Source of the DNA: Trichuris trichiura
Lineage: Eukaryota > Nematoda > Enoplea > Trichinellida > Trichuridae
Assembly (NCBI GenBank): GCA_037903355.1
Contig: JBAJFE010000011.1
Coordinates: 1,249,001 to 1,313,000 of the forward strand
Reading direction: 5' to 3'
Length of the DNA stretch: 64,000 bases
Part shown: piece after piece, positions 36,056 to 46,895 of the stretch
Layout of the letters: each line of letters starts with the position of its first letter
How positions within the stretch are numbered: the stretch's first letter is position 1
Made by a program: the position numbers and the translations under genes
The notes under the pieces: model-generated
What the model was told of the DNA's origin: nothing
Seen by the model: only the letters and a program-made list of their open reading frames with translations
Databases searched by the model: none

Positions 36056-38934
36056 AAATGGGCGACGACTCCTGGCATGTAGTGCACACTTTGTCTTCGT
36101 CTTTTTTCTTTGCTCGTCTTGAAACGTGCTTTTAGGCTGGTCGGCGCCTTCGTAAGATATACAAGTGTGCTTAGCGGGAGAGGGCGCGGTTTATATTCCT
36201 GTTGAAAGTTAACGAAGGCGCTGAACAGCCGTTGCACGAGCACGCCGCGCCGTCCATACTGTCTGTGTTCGTTTTTCTTTATTTTTTTTTTGACAGATTG
36301 GTTTGCATTATTGAATTCTCTCCCATCTCCGGTTCGCTTGGATGGTTGCCCAACGGCGGTGCAATCAGTGTTCTTACTTTTTCATCTCGTCAAGTCCCTA
36401 CATCGACCCAGTAGATTTACAACGTTCCAGCGCAAGCTTACTGGCCCACGGGAACGTCCTGTTTGTCGCTGCTGGTTAGTCTACGCCGGCCCGTACTTCC
36501 TCACCTATTTATGGTAGTTCTCTTTTTTCTTCTTATTTTTTTCCGAGTGCTCGTGTCCATTCTGTATCAACCGGATCCTATGTCATACATGATGTGCAAG
36601 AGTGAATACAGTAATACATTTTACTCGCCTTACTATGTTGCTGCGGCGCTTTTTTCGTTTGTCCCTGCGAACCAATTTGAACGATCACTCCGCTGAAGCT
36701 ACCGAGCTTTGCCGGAGCAGTCGAGCAGGTGGTGCGGTCAGTTTGACAAGTACTTAACGCAGAGCAGTGTATGGGTTGCAATGCGCGGAAGATGTTTGTT
36801 CTCCATGGTTTGTACTGCGCTGTTTGCACTTCCTCGTCTACACTGTGACGACTAAACAGCAAGGTAAGTGGTCTTTATTCAAATGTCGAGTTGAAAGTTA
36901 GCAAAAACGCGAAAATGACTATTCGTTAAGAGTAGTTCGCAAACTACGCGGTGCTTTGGTTGTATCCAAGTTCAAGGGTAGTGTAAATTCACTTTTGCTT
37001 ACTAACATTTATATGACCGACAGAGCAAAGAATCGAGATCCACTGTTTTTTTTTCAAAAGCAAGTCGAGCAAATCTTCTTTTGTATTTTCTTATCTCAGG
37101 CGCTTAGTTGCCTGTATGCTGTGGTTTTTTCATTGTCTCAGTTGTCATGTAGTTGGTTGTTATTGCAATGCCAACAGATAGAATTTTGCAAACTTCAGTA
37201 GAATGATATAAGTGCGTACAACAAAGAAATATTTAGTCTGAATTCGCAGCAGGTGGCTTCCTTAATAGAAATTACTAAAGGGTGCTGCAACTGAGTACAC
37301 CAACCCCGTACCGTAGCATTCGCAGTTTTGTCCGCTAGTTTGTACAGCAATCGTCATACTTAAAAAATTGGTTTCCACTAAAGAATTTCCCGCTCACTGT
37401 TAAAAGACCGAGAATTGTAAGCAAGCAAGGGTCTTAATGCTGTTGGAAATCAAAGCTCTGTTGATAGAATTTCACCATGTGTAAGAGAAAAACATTTATG
37501 CCTGATACGCTATATTATCCGTTTAATTAAGCGCTGCAAAAGGTCTGGCATCATAACATGATGATAGTATCTTTTAAATGTCATCTTTTTAATTTCTTCG
37601 TACCGGCTTAAAGCATCCTTCAGCTGTTGCGCTACACGCGATCGATGGCAGTAATTACTTTCGTCTCAGCGTGTCTTCAACGTTGCAATATAGGTTGCCC
37701 AAGCTTTGTTTCCCTACTGGTCTTTTCTTCACGCAGCAGCTGCATCTACGAGACCAATGTCGGTCGCAAGCTCTTCTTGTAAGTAGTCTCCCGTCTAACC
37801 ATTGTCTCCTTTGCTGTCTGGCGTCCTGTAATCGCTAGACATTGTCTGCCCTGCTTGAGTGGCATTGAAAAAGTTTCCCCTTTAAGTTGTCACCATGATG
37901 ATCTTTTAATTTGTCCGCAAACGTGTACTCTTCAAAGCCGTGCGTTAAAATGGTAAATAAGGTGGGCCATCGAAACGTCACAGCATTTATCCTTAAATTT
38001 TTCAACGCTCTTTTCGAATTCTTTCCATTGACTGTACTCGGCTATTCGCTTGTCCTTAGCGTTAGGCGCAGCTTTCGCGTCAAACGCGTGCTGGCCATCA
38101 CCGCTGACTCAACAATGACGAAAAGTTTAATGCTGCTAGCAACCGGAAGAAAATAAAAGTTGTTTACAAATAGTTTTCCACATCCGAATGACGCCGCTAT
38201 GTGTATACGTTTCCATAAGTCTATGTAAATGAATCACATTGGTCTGTTACGTTTTCTAACAGTTCGTTGGGGTCATAAGCGTGATTAGGTGTTCAGCGTT
38301 GAAGCAAAAAAATACTCTACCTTTTTTGTCGATTAAAAAGTGTTTTCCAAGCTACATCGATCACAGTCTATTTCCTGACGAAAACTGGATGAAATGAATA
38401 GCGTTCAACAGGTTGTACGGCATTCATCTCATCGAATTCGGCGACTGCTTGAAGCACCAATAGACGTAGCCATTGTATTTTTAAGTACAAAAGCAGTGAA
38501 TTGACTTTGGTCCATTTGTCTCTCTTATCGGCTCCCTATTTCATTTAAAACAACTATTGCATATTCTTGGCTGGATGCTCCCACGTAATGCTGAAAATGA
38601 CGATGAGTTAATGATTGATGCCTATTGTTTACGGGGCGATAGAAAGTAAATATTACACTCAACGTAGGCAGATATTTCAGCCAATTTCAGGAAGGTCAGA
38701 CGTTTCTTGCACGCGGATAATCAGGGTTTCTAGGTGTTTCCGCTCAACGAAATAGATAGACCCAATAAGATGCGCTGCCTTCGTCAGATCTTCCAAAGCA
38801 TGTCATTTACAATAGCTGCATCAGTGAGCCACTTAACGTAAGCAAAGTGACGTAAAGCTGTTCTAAAAAAACCTTGCATATTTTCACGTTGTATAGGTGA
38901 CATAGTCAATTGAAATCATACTCCACAGCATCGA
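36056..38934. other. No firm gene; a possible cupin-like fragment at 36.2 kb
   Basis: The frame at about 36208..36270 reads VNEGAEQPLHEHAAPSILSV, and 36413..36474 can be read as a segment containing LLAHGNVLFVAAG before a TAG. Together these faintly recall the C-terminal cupin of mannose-6-phosphate isomerase, but I could not join them with consistent phases. The rest is AT-rich with short random frames; a basic and hydrophobic 81-codon frame at 37911..38156 (+) is not recognised. Confidence 0.25.
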
Positions 38935-41900
38935 TCTTTATTTTCCGTTTTATATATTAATTTAAAAATAGTACTCTCGATCGAAATGGAAACCGTCCAG
39001 CTGGAACAGACAATATCATATACTTGCAAAGGTTATAGCCAACTTGGGCGGTATAATCAGGTTTATTATGATTTTTAGTGCAGCAAACATAAACGCGAGC
39101 TTTATCAACCTTTTGTTTACAGGCAAAAATGTTGCGTTAGCATTGAGTTTTCTTTAGTGAACAAACCGCTTCTTCAAGGGCGGTCGAAGGTTCTCTTTGC
39201 TCCAAATGGGTGCGGCGGGTAGGCAGAATATGTTGGTTTTAAAGTGTAAAGCAAAGTTAGTTAACTTTCTTTTGTAGGCTTGCTGAATGTTTCCACGGGA
39301 GAAAATAACGTTATTTTAGCTTCTCTGCACAATTCAAGCAATCTGATCTATTGAAAATACAACGAAAGGGTTTCCACCGTCGTTGTATATGGCTTCCAGT
39401 GTATGCGCAATACATTGATGACAGGATCGTGAACGCTAAGGGCAATAATTTTTTATTTATTCCACAGATCAGTTGTCCCAACGACTGCAGGACCTCTATG
39501 TGACCAATACTATGACTGGTGCATTCCTACTGTACTAGCGAACTTCACACTGCTATTCGTACAGTAAAATGAGATCCATGACGAACAATCCATTTCTGAA
39601 AAAACTAAACAAGCTGCACTTTGGTAAAACGACTTAATCGTTTGCTGTAATAAACTGTAGTTAACTAGGTATTCATTAATTGCACAAAATCTATTTGAAA
39701 TTTCATATGGTACCACATGTGCGTGTGTCTTTAAACCCAATGAAGTGTGCCGACACTTTTTGTAGTGACTGACTAGTCAATCAAACATCGTAATAAGTGA
39801 TACTCATTTTGCTCTTAGTTTTGATAACATGTCATGTGCTAACTGGCATGAACATTTGGGTAATTAATATGCATTCATAAACAACTTGATGTTGTAAGAC
39901 GGAAAGCTTGTAACAGGTCAAATTGTTCAAAGGAAAGCACATAGGTTTTTCTCGTTCAAACGGGAAAAGCCAATGTACACTTCTTTGGAGAACTTGATGT
40001 TAAGTGAGCCACCGTATGAATCCTTTTTCCTTCACGCATACCTTCAATATCCCGCAAATATACGAACCATGTTAAGAATGTATAGTCAGGAAGCTCTTTT
40101 TCGCGTGAGTTTGGATTCTGAATAGGTCATACGCTTAAAAAACATTCTGGACAGACTCAGTTTGTGTGTGACGTGTGCCCTCATGTTGTATGACAGACGA
40201 TAGTGCTAGCACGACTTAATTTTATTACTTTTATGTGAACAGAATGCGGTACGGATGAAAATGAAATATTTGATCACAGCTGTGCTTGCAACATTTCGAA
40301 TGCTTTCGTCAGCATTGGAAATATACGAGTACACAAGAATTTGGCATTGACTTAGAATAAGAAGCGATAGGAATAACATTTTTCTTGTTTACTGAATAAT
40401 TGCACAATGGAGAACAGTATGATTATGTTTCTACAAGTTTGTTTGACCAACACTCTGTGATGGCCCCAATGCTGATGTCCGCCTGCGTCGCAATTTTGAA
40501 AACCATTCTCGACTTTTCGATTTGCCTGAATCACTAAAACTTCCACTGGGTCTACGGCGAGGTTTTTTCGTTTTCTTGGCCAATGATTCCGCAACTTCCT
40601 TCAAGCGTTCTTTCTCTTCTTCTACTTCCAAGCTTTCACGTTCTTTCTCTGGATCTGGACCACGGTTAATCCACCAAATCCAACAAATACAAACAAATAA
40701 GTGGCTAACTGCGTAAATACCAAAATACATTATCAGCTTGTTTTCCTTTTCTTCGTCTTCGTCCTGCCTTAACATTATCTCTCTGATTTCTTTGCTTGGA
40801 TCCGGCCAAATTTTATCCAACTGTGATAAAATTTCGCTATATTTTTCTTCTTCCTTAGGGGCTTTCATTATTATTCTTACATCTGGAAATTATAAAATGT
40901 TAATTCAACTTGATATAGCGCAGATTACGTTAAGTTGCAAGGGGTGAACGGATCTAATGGAAACATACGTGTAGTCACTAACCGCATGTACGTGTAAGCC
41001 TACAGAGCCCTTATAGAACTTCCTGTCTTCAGTTTGATCATATGCGTAGTGGTAACTGTTTCTACTCAGAAACAAAGTAGTTACTATCCATCTGAGCGAG
41101 AAAAGTTATTATTGTCGTATGAAATGACTTGCCCTGGCAGCAGTCTGAATGCTCCGTGCACGTGTCATATTGCCAGTTGCGGTCGGCTTCTTTGTGTTTC
41201 ACTAAAGTCTTGTTTTCTGGGCAAACGTCGAAACACGCTTCTCTCGGACCTTCCGGATCAATGTTACACCAAGGGCCATGTTCGTAATCACCATAGTTTC
41301 TGCAGTAATTGTGTATGGGTCCGGTGATTTCCCACGGGAGGTTAGCCACGACATTTTTTTTGTCCCACCGAAGACAACCATTCCTCGTTTTGGTAGTGTT
41401 ACGGAATCCAGTGTATACTGTTGTCCTAAAGAGAGACATTTTTCAATGAATAACAGATGAAGGACCAATTGCTGTCTAACTGGATGGTTGCTCTTTCTAT
41501 GCAATTGTTTTCTTCAATTGACATATCCTCGCAAGTGAGAAAGCACGGTTGCGGTACAATGAAGTCTTGTTCATTGACAAAGCAAATAGGGCCTTTCAGA
41601 ATGACTGGATCCATTCCAGGAAATTTGTAGTAGCTCGCTTGATCTTTCAGCAGAGTTAAAATATTGAGGCATTGATTGTGTTGTATAGGCTTAGAAAATA
41701 GCTCTGGAAGGGCTGACGCTCTCGTATCTTCGAATATCCATTTCCACTGATAGTTGAATTGTCCTTCTTTGAGAAAACTCATCACGTATGTCCATTGGAG
41801 GCAGGGAAAACCCTGGACAAACCTATTTTTTGGCCCATTGTATTCTATGTTGAGCATGTGATCTCGATCAATGCAAAGCAGGTTGCGATATTCGCAGGCG

Positions 41901-42720
41901 TTATAGCACGGTTCTCTTGTGGTAGCATTGATGTAACACATTGGACCAATGTAACTGTGCGATTCGTTTTCCTAAATTTGTTCTGGCAAATTTCAATTTA
42001 ATGAATTAATCTATAGTTTGTTTTTTGTGTACATTTACTGTTATTTTGCAAGTTTATCTGTGAAGGGTGTCTGAGAGCATTAGTCCTTCTTAGAGAGCAT
42101 TAGTCTCTCTGTATATTGTTTTCCTTCTTGAGAGAACTACTCCTGCTACTCGTTGTGTCTTGTTTGTGGCGTTTAAGTTAAAGAATTCAGTTCGGAAATT
42201 TTTTGAGCATGCTATCACTGACGAGCACTTTCAGGTGCTATCATTTAGGTGAGTTAGGCAATTCGATGTATAGACCATAGCTTTAACCGGAAAAAGTTTT
42301 TTACAGTTTATCGTTTTTAAAATGCTAGTTCTTTCTTCTTAGCCTGCCTTTGTTTTTCATGTGAGATGCTTATGCTCAACTTAGCCTGCCATGAAAATTT
42401 ATACGGTTGTTAGAAGGCATCTTGCGTTCTGCTCAGACATGCTGTTTTCTGACATTCAAGCAATTCGGAATATATCAGATGAATTAATTGAATGTATTAG
42501 CGTGGTAGCCCAGTATGTACGTTTGCTGATGTGTTCTCAATGAGAAGCTCCTGCTGGTGTACAGTCCCTGTAAAATGCGTAGCTGTTCACTGGCGCTATC
42601 TAGTTCGTCAGTAAAAAGTTGAATAATGAATGTAGTATTGAATGGGATGCCATTGAAACAAATGTACGTTTGTGTTTCGAAAACATGATGCTTTTGTACG
42701 GGAGCGCGTGTTTTCATATT

Positions 42721-42958
42721 GAAAAATATCTTTATTACGGATTCTCTCCCGTTGTGAAGTAAAACAAAAAGATTTTTCTTTTCTACCGGAGCTTTCGGGT
42801 TATTCGCGACCCATCTTCAGCGGTGAGATTATGTGTAGTGCCGCATAATCTCACCGCTGAAGACGGGTCGCGAAAGACCGGAAAGCTCCGGAAGAAAAGA
42901 AAAAAATCTTTTTGTTTTACTTCACAACGGGAGAGAATCCGTAATAAAGATATTTTTC
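42721..42958. repeat. Long foldback element, 238 bases
   Basis: Arms of about 114 bases around a roughly ten-base loop (TGTAGTGCCG region), more than 90% complementary. The outer ends read GAAAAATATC and GATATTTTTC. Each arm carries the CCGGAGCTTTC ... GACCC(G/A)TCTTCAGCGGTG module. It is present in the left duplication copy and absent from the matching place in the right copy (about 54.49-54.76 kb), so it inserted after the duplication or was lost from the other copy. Confidence 0.9.
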
Positions 42959-45289
42959 ACGTTTGTGTTTTAGCCTTAATCTTGCTTGCTGTCACTTGTT
43001 GATTGAATTCACGGTATTCTGTCCATTTGGTATTTTGGTTAAACACGTTGGTTTTCGTTATGATTCAATGAAATTATATGCGACTATCCGTGGTTTCAGT
43101 GTGAGGTCTGTTAGTAGTTCAGTTCTTATAAATGTTGCCCATTGCACTACCTTTCTTCAAATACGGTGTTTCTCTCTTTGCTATGCTTACAGAGAAGCAA
43201 TTAGTTTTCGCGTAATGCGTCAGTTCTTCTATGGAACTAGGTTGAACAGTTATCAAGAAAATCGAGTAAGAAAAATTTTGGAAGAACCTGCATTACTTCA
43301 AAGCTTTAGTACGAACTATCTGTATGCTTCTGATGTATACGTTATTTGGAACCTATAGAGGCAGAATTTTTACAGGGTCATTGGTTAGAATGCGTTTTTG
43401 ATCTCTTCTAGTATTTTCGTGTTTAATCAAGGCCAGGGTGTAATTTTTATTTTTTTGGCATGTTCAAAATGTGGAATCGATGGTGTTTTATGTACTGATG
43501 CCCTAGTCAAAAAGAAAAGATTTTATGCGGACGTTTTGAAATTTCTTCAATACTCAGTATGTTTGTTATGTAGAAAGCCGCATTCTAGGTTTCGCTTAGC
43601 TGCTTAAACAGGTGCGCATGTTACATTTTTGTACCACAGAAGACCTCGAAGCCTCCTTCTCGTCGCCTGAAAATTGCCCTTCTGTTAGTTATTTTATTGG
43701 TTATCAACTATTTATGATGCGATATGTTTGCTTCGATGAACAAGCCGCTTTCATCACCTATTAGAATTTAAATAGAGCATAAGCAAGTAGCGGTCCTTCT
43801 TTGCCTTCGGAAATGTCTGTTTTTTAAGACAATGTTTTGCAGCTTCGTTTTTCTGTGTATGCTTACTAGCAGCGAAGTTTGTTTACCCAGGAGACGTTTT
43901 CTCCAAGAGAAACATTCCTCATAAGTATCTGAGGCTAGTCTGAATAGTGTAGATCATGTTAAATTAGACTTTTTAGAGTTTGTAGGAACATTAAATTGGG
44001 CAATTTCGTGGAAGGGAACCTCTGCGTACTTTAGTTGGTTCAACCTTTCTCTTTCTGCCTGCTTAATTTGCGTACGTTCGGTTGGTTTGTTTGTTTATTT
44101 GCTTGCTTACTATATGAACTCCCCCGTGTTTTCCATTTTGTTTCGTTATTTACCGAAGATTGTTACTATTATTTTTTGTCCTTCTTAAACTGTGTTTCAA
44201 TTTCATTTTGTCGTGTAATCGGTGATTTGTTTACAATTCGTGTTTTTAACTGTTAATTTCATGTTTAAACACTCCACGTTGAACCTCCACTTTAAATCGC
44301 TATTAGTTGAAAAAGTCTTGCAAGGACAGACAGTGATGCTCGGGTATAACGTTTGTATGTGGGTAAAAATTGCTTTCCTCAGTTGTGGCAGCGCTAATGT
44401 TGCTATTAACAGTAAAGGCTCTCGTTTGTTCACGTTTTGAAAAATTTCCTTTTAGTATGGCCATTGGCTTACAGGTTAGGTTGTATTTAAGGAAGCTCTA
44501 ATAATTATTTATGTGTCTGTATACAGTAGAGTTTCTAGACTGCGTATCACTTTTTATTCAACATACATACTGGTAGCACTTTGCTTTGAAGCTTAATCAA
44601 TGTTTAATAGTAGCGATGCTGTTGTAGGTTTAGAACTGTCTTACCTTGACGGAAACAAAATGAATGGCGGTACACCTTGTTGTGATGCTTTCCTTTCGAT
44701 GGTTCCAAGTTCTTTTCTGGTTCGATATCCAAGACGGCGAATGTGATTTAACTGTGGATCATGCTTGCGGCATACCGGGAAGCATGGTTCAATGTTGGTA
44801 CCATCTGTAAAACAATAGGGGAAAAAGGGACGACTTCCAAAAGTTTGATTGGCAGGCAAATTTTTGATTGGCTAATTTGTACATCCTACTATGTGATTTT
44901 GGGTTGTGAAGGAAGGCGCTTGGCAACGCTTTCCATTAAAAGTTGTTGTCTTTGTTCCGGTATACGTTTGTGCGTATGCTTGAAATTCTCTTGGCGAGCG
45001 TGATAAAGCAATAAGAGTATCCTGTGCTTCTGAGTAAGCTGGTCCGAATGGAGGGACGCAAGGTATCAAGGCGTGATGATATATCTTGTAGGAGGGTTCT
45101 TTATGTGCCCCTGCATGTCATGGCGGTATTCCATTTGTGCATCTGAACATGTAGCCTGCTGGAGTTGTAATATCTTCTTTGCATTCGTGTCCATATGATG
45201 TGGTGCTCTTGTTTGTCACCATTGTTTCATTTCGTGTATAGTAAATAAAGAAGTGCATGGCATCTTCTGAAATGCAGCCCACGTCATAT

Positions 45290-45975
45290 CGTTCCATTTC
45301 TATTCTTTACTGCTGCTTCATGTAGAAATTCTTTTACGGAAAGCTTGTCCCGTTGAAAAATTTTTAATATTCCGGAGCTTTCAGGTCAACCTAGACCCGT
45401 CTTCAGCGGTGTTAAAATGATGTAACGAGTGTTGCGCGGGGATGACGTGCGAAATGTTTTGACTGTTTAAAATGGAGTGTTTTAAAGTTGATTTCCTGGT
45501 GTCCTCCTCTATCTGTCAGCTAGCTATTTTCTGTTGTGGATATACCCGTATATTACGGCCTATAAGAACACCCCTCTACCTAAGTAATGGGTGATAATAA
45601 TTGGCGCAGTTGGTACTTCCTAGGCTCGCATTCGACTTTTTAGTCCTATGAGCTGAACAGCAATTCTTCTACCTCAATTAGACTCACTAAGTGATTAACT
45701 GGGCCAATCATTACTACCCATTACTTAGGTAGAGGGGTGTTCTTATAGGCCGTAATATACGGTATGTTGTTATTCATGTAATTAGTTCATTTTCCAGATT
45801 GTTCTATGTTTGTAGTCTGTAAATGTAGTCATTATTATCTTCTAAGTAGAAAATTCAGTTTTAAGGTTCTCCATTTATGTTGGTTTTGGTCAGTAGTTTT
45901 TTGTTTTTCTTTGTGTATTTAGTCAAGGGAGCAGCAATTGGAGCGGGTGACAATGCTTGTCCATAGTTGTTTATA
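45290..45975. repeat. Insertion with foldback arms in pseudogene exon 1
   Basis: The right copy runs uninterrupted through this coding position, so about 0.65 kb is extra here. It begins with a CCGGAGCTTTCAGG ... GACCCGTCTTCAGCGGTG module (45373..45412) and then has inverted arms at about 45541..45604 and 45701..45765 sharing GGCCTATAAGAACACCCCTC. The arrangement suggests two nested or adjacent small elements. Edges are approximate. Confidence 0.75.
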
Positions 45976-46895
45976 GCATTGGGATAACGGAGTATTTGGT
46001 TTTGTTTTGCTGCTCTCTCGTGTTATGGGTTGAAGCATTGATACCTCCTGTGGGTTCCTTGTTGTAGATGTGCTTTCCTGATTGAAAACCTTTATTTCTG
46101 ATCCATAAGGATCTGTTATCAGGAAATGTCTATAACTTTCAGACTGAGTTTTAAGAAATTCTTGGTTGATGTCACATATCGAACGATGGTGTTCGCTTAA
46201 GTTTACATGTGCAAGAGATGAATTACCGCGGACTGTGTTACATGTTGTACCGAGCTTGCCGTGTACATACCACACAGATGGCCTGTACACTTCGTGTGAT
46301 ATCGATACAGTTCAGCTGTTTGGTCTGTCACATGCACGAACCAATCCACGTATGTGTCGCGGGATGGGATGCAGGTTTTCTCGAGGTCTTCTGGAGACCT
46401 GATATCTTGCTTGCTTTCAGGACAGCGGATAGGCTCTAGTATTTGTCTGAACCTTAATCAAGTTAGCATTTGATGAAGTATCCTTGGTCCCTGCACTTGT
46501 TTTGTTTATCCACAGGTACATGTCGAAATTTCTCCCTGTGTAATTGCTTTTGCCTTTGTAATGTTTGTGACCTGGTCTGGTGCAGTCGCTTTTCTTTTGG
46601 TAATGTAATGATGGGACAGTAGACGTTTTAGTACATTGGCATGTCTCACTCCTTTTGAGAGAACTGGATTTAGATTAAGCGGCAGTGCGAGTACGCATAA
46701 TGGCGCAACGTAAAAGTGATGCATTGTTTGAGTTAACCGTTGGCTTGCTGAGCGGTGTGCGTTATACCACAGCATAATGGGATACACCGGTCAGCATCGG
46801 CAGGCCAACAGTTGATAGCAACAGTAACAGCAACGCATGTGCTGCCAACTGAGCGTGATAGCTTGTTTCTGTGTGAAGTGTTTTCAGGTTTCTGA

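Larger units (their letters stand above)
40431..46724 (-). pseudogene. Truncated paralogue of the multi-kringle receptor gene
   Basis: Left-copy counterpart of the gene at 52228..59551. Exon 1 (46724 leftwards) keeps an ATG and a hydrophobic leader, but is frameshifted, interrupted by about 0.65 kb of inserted DNA (45.3-46.0 kb) and has a TAG where the other copy has CAG (in GCTAATTTGTA near 44876, plus strand). Exon 2 survives only as its first ~55 bases near 43.65 kb, with a stop, and exon 3 is gone. The last three exons are open and in phase: 41971..41481, a 55-base intron, 41425..41133, and 40882..40431. They encode two kringle-like modules, the membrane span and the tail. The donor after 41133 is GC (CAGG|GCAAGT) where the other copy has GT. 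Either a decaying pseudogene or, for exons 4-6, an alternative 3' cassette. Confidence 0.75.
38935..46895. repeat. Segmental duplication, left copy
   Basis: Sequence from about 38935 to 46895 matches about 50745 to 59670 in the same orientation, in both exons and flanks (for example GTTTTA(T/C)ATATTAAT near the left ends and GTTTTCAGGTTT against GTTTGCAGGTTT near the right ends). Offsets change from about 11.8 kb at the 3' exons to about 13.4 kb at exon 1, because about 1.6 kb is missing from this copy near 43604. This copy also carries foldback insertions at 42.7 and 45.3-46.0 kb. Similarity varies from about 70% to 99% along its length. Boundaries were judged by eye. Confidence 0.85.

Noticed and set aside
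41426..41480. Continuous reading through the exon 4-exon 5 junction of the kringle gene
   Set aside because: The frame changes here; a 55-base GT-AG intron restores the kringle start (TVYTGFRNTTKT), and the same split fits in both copies.
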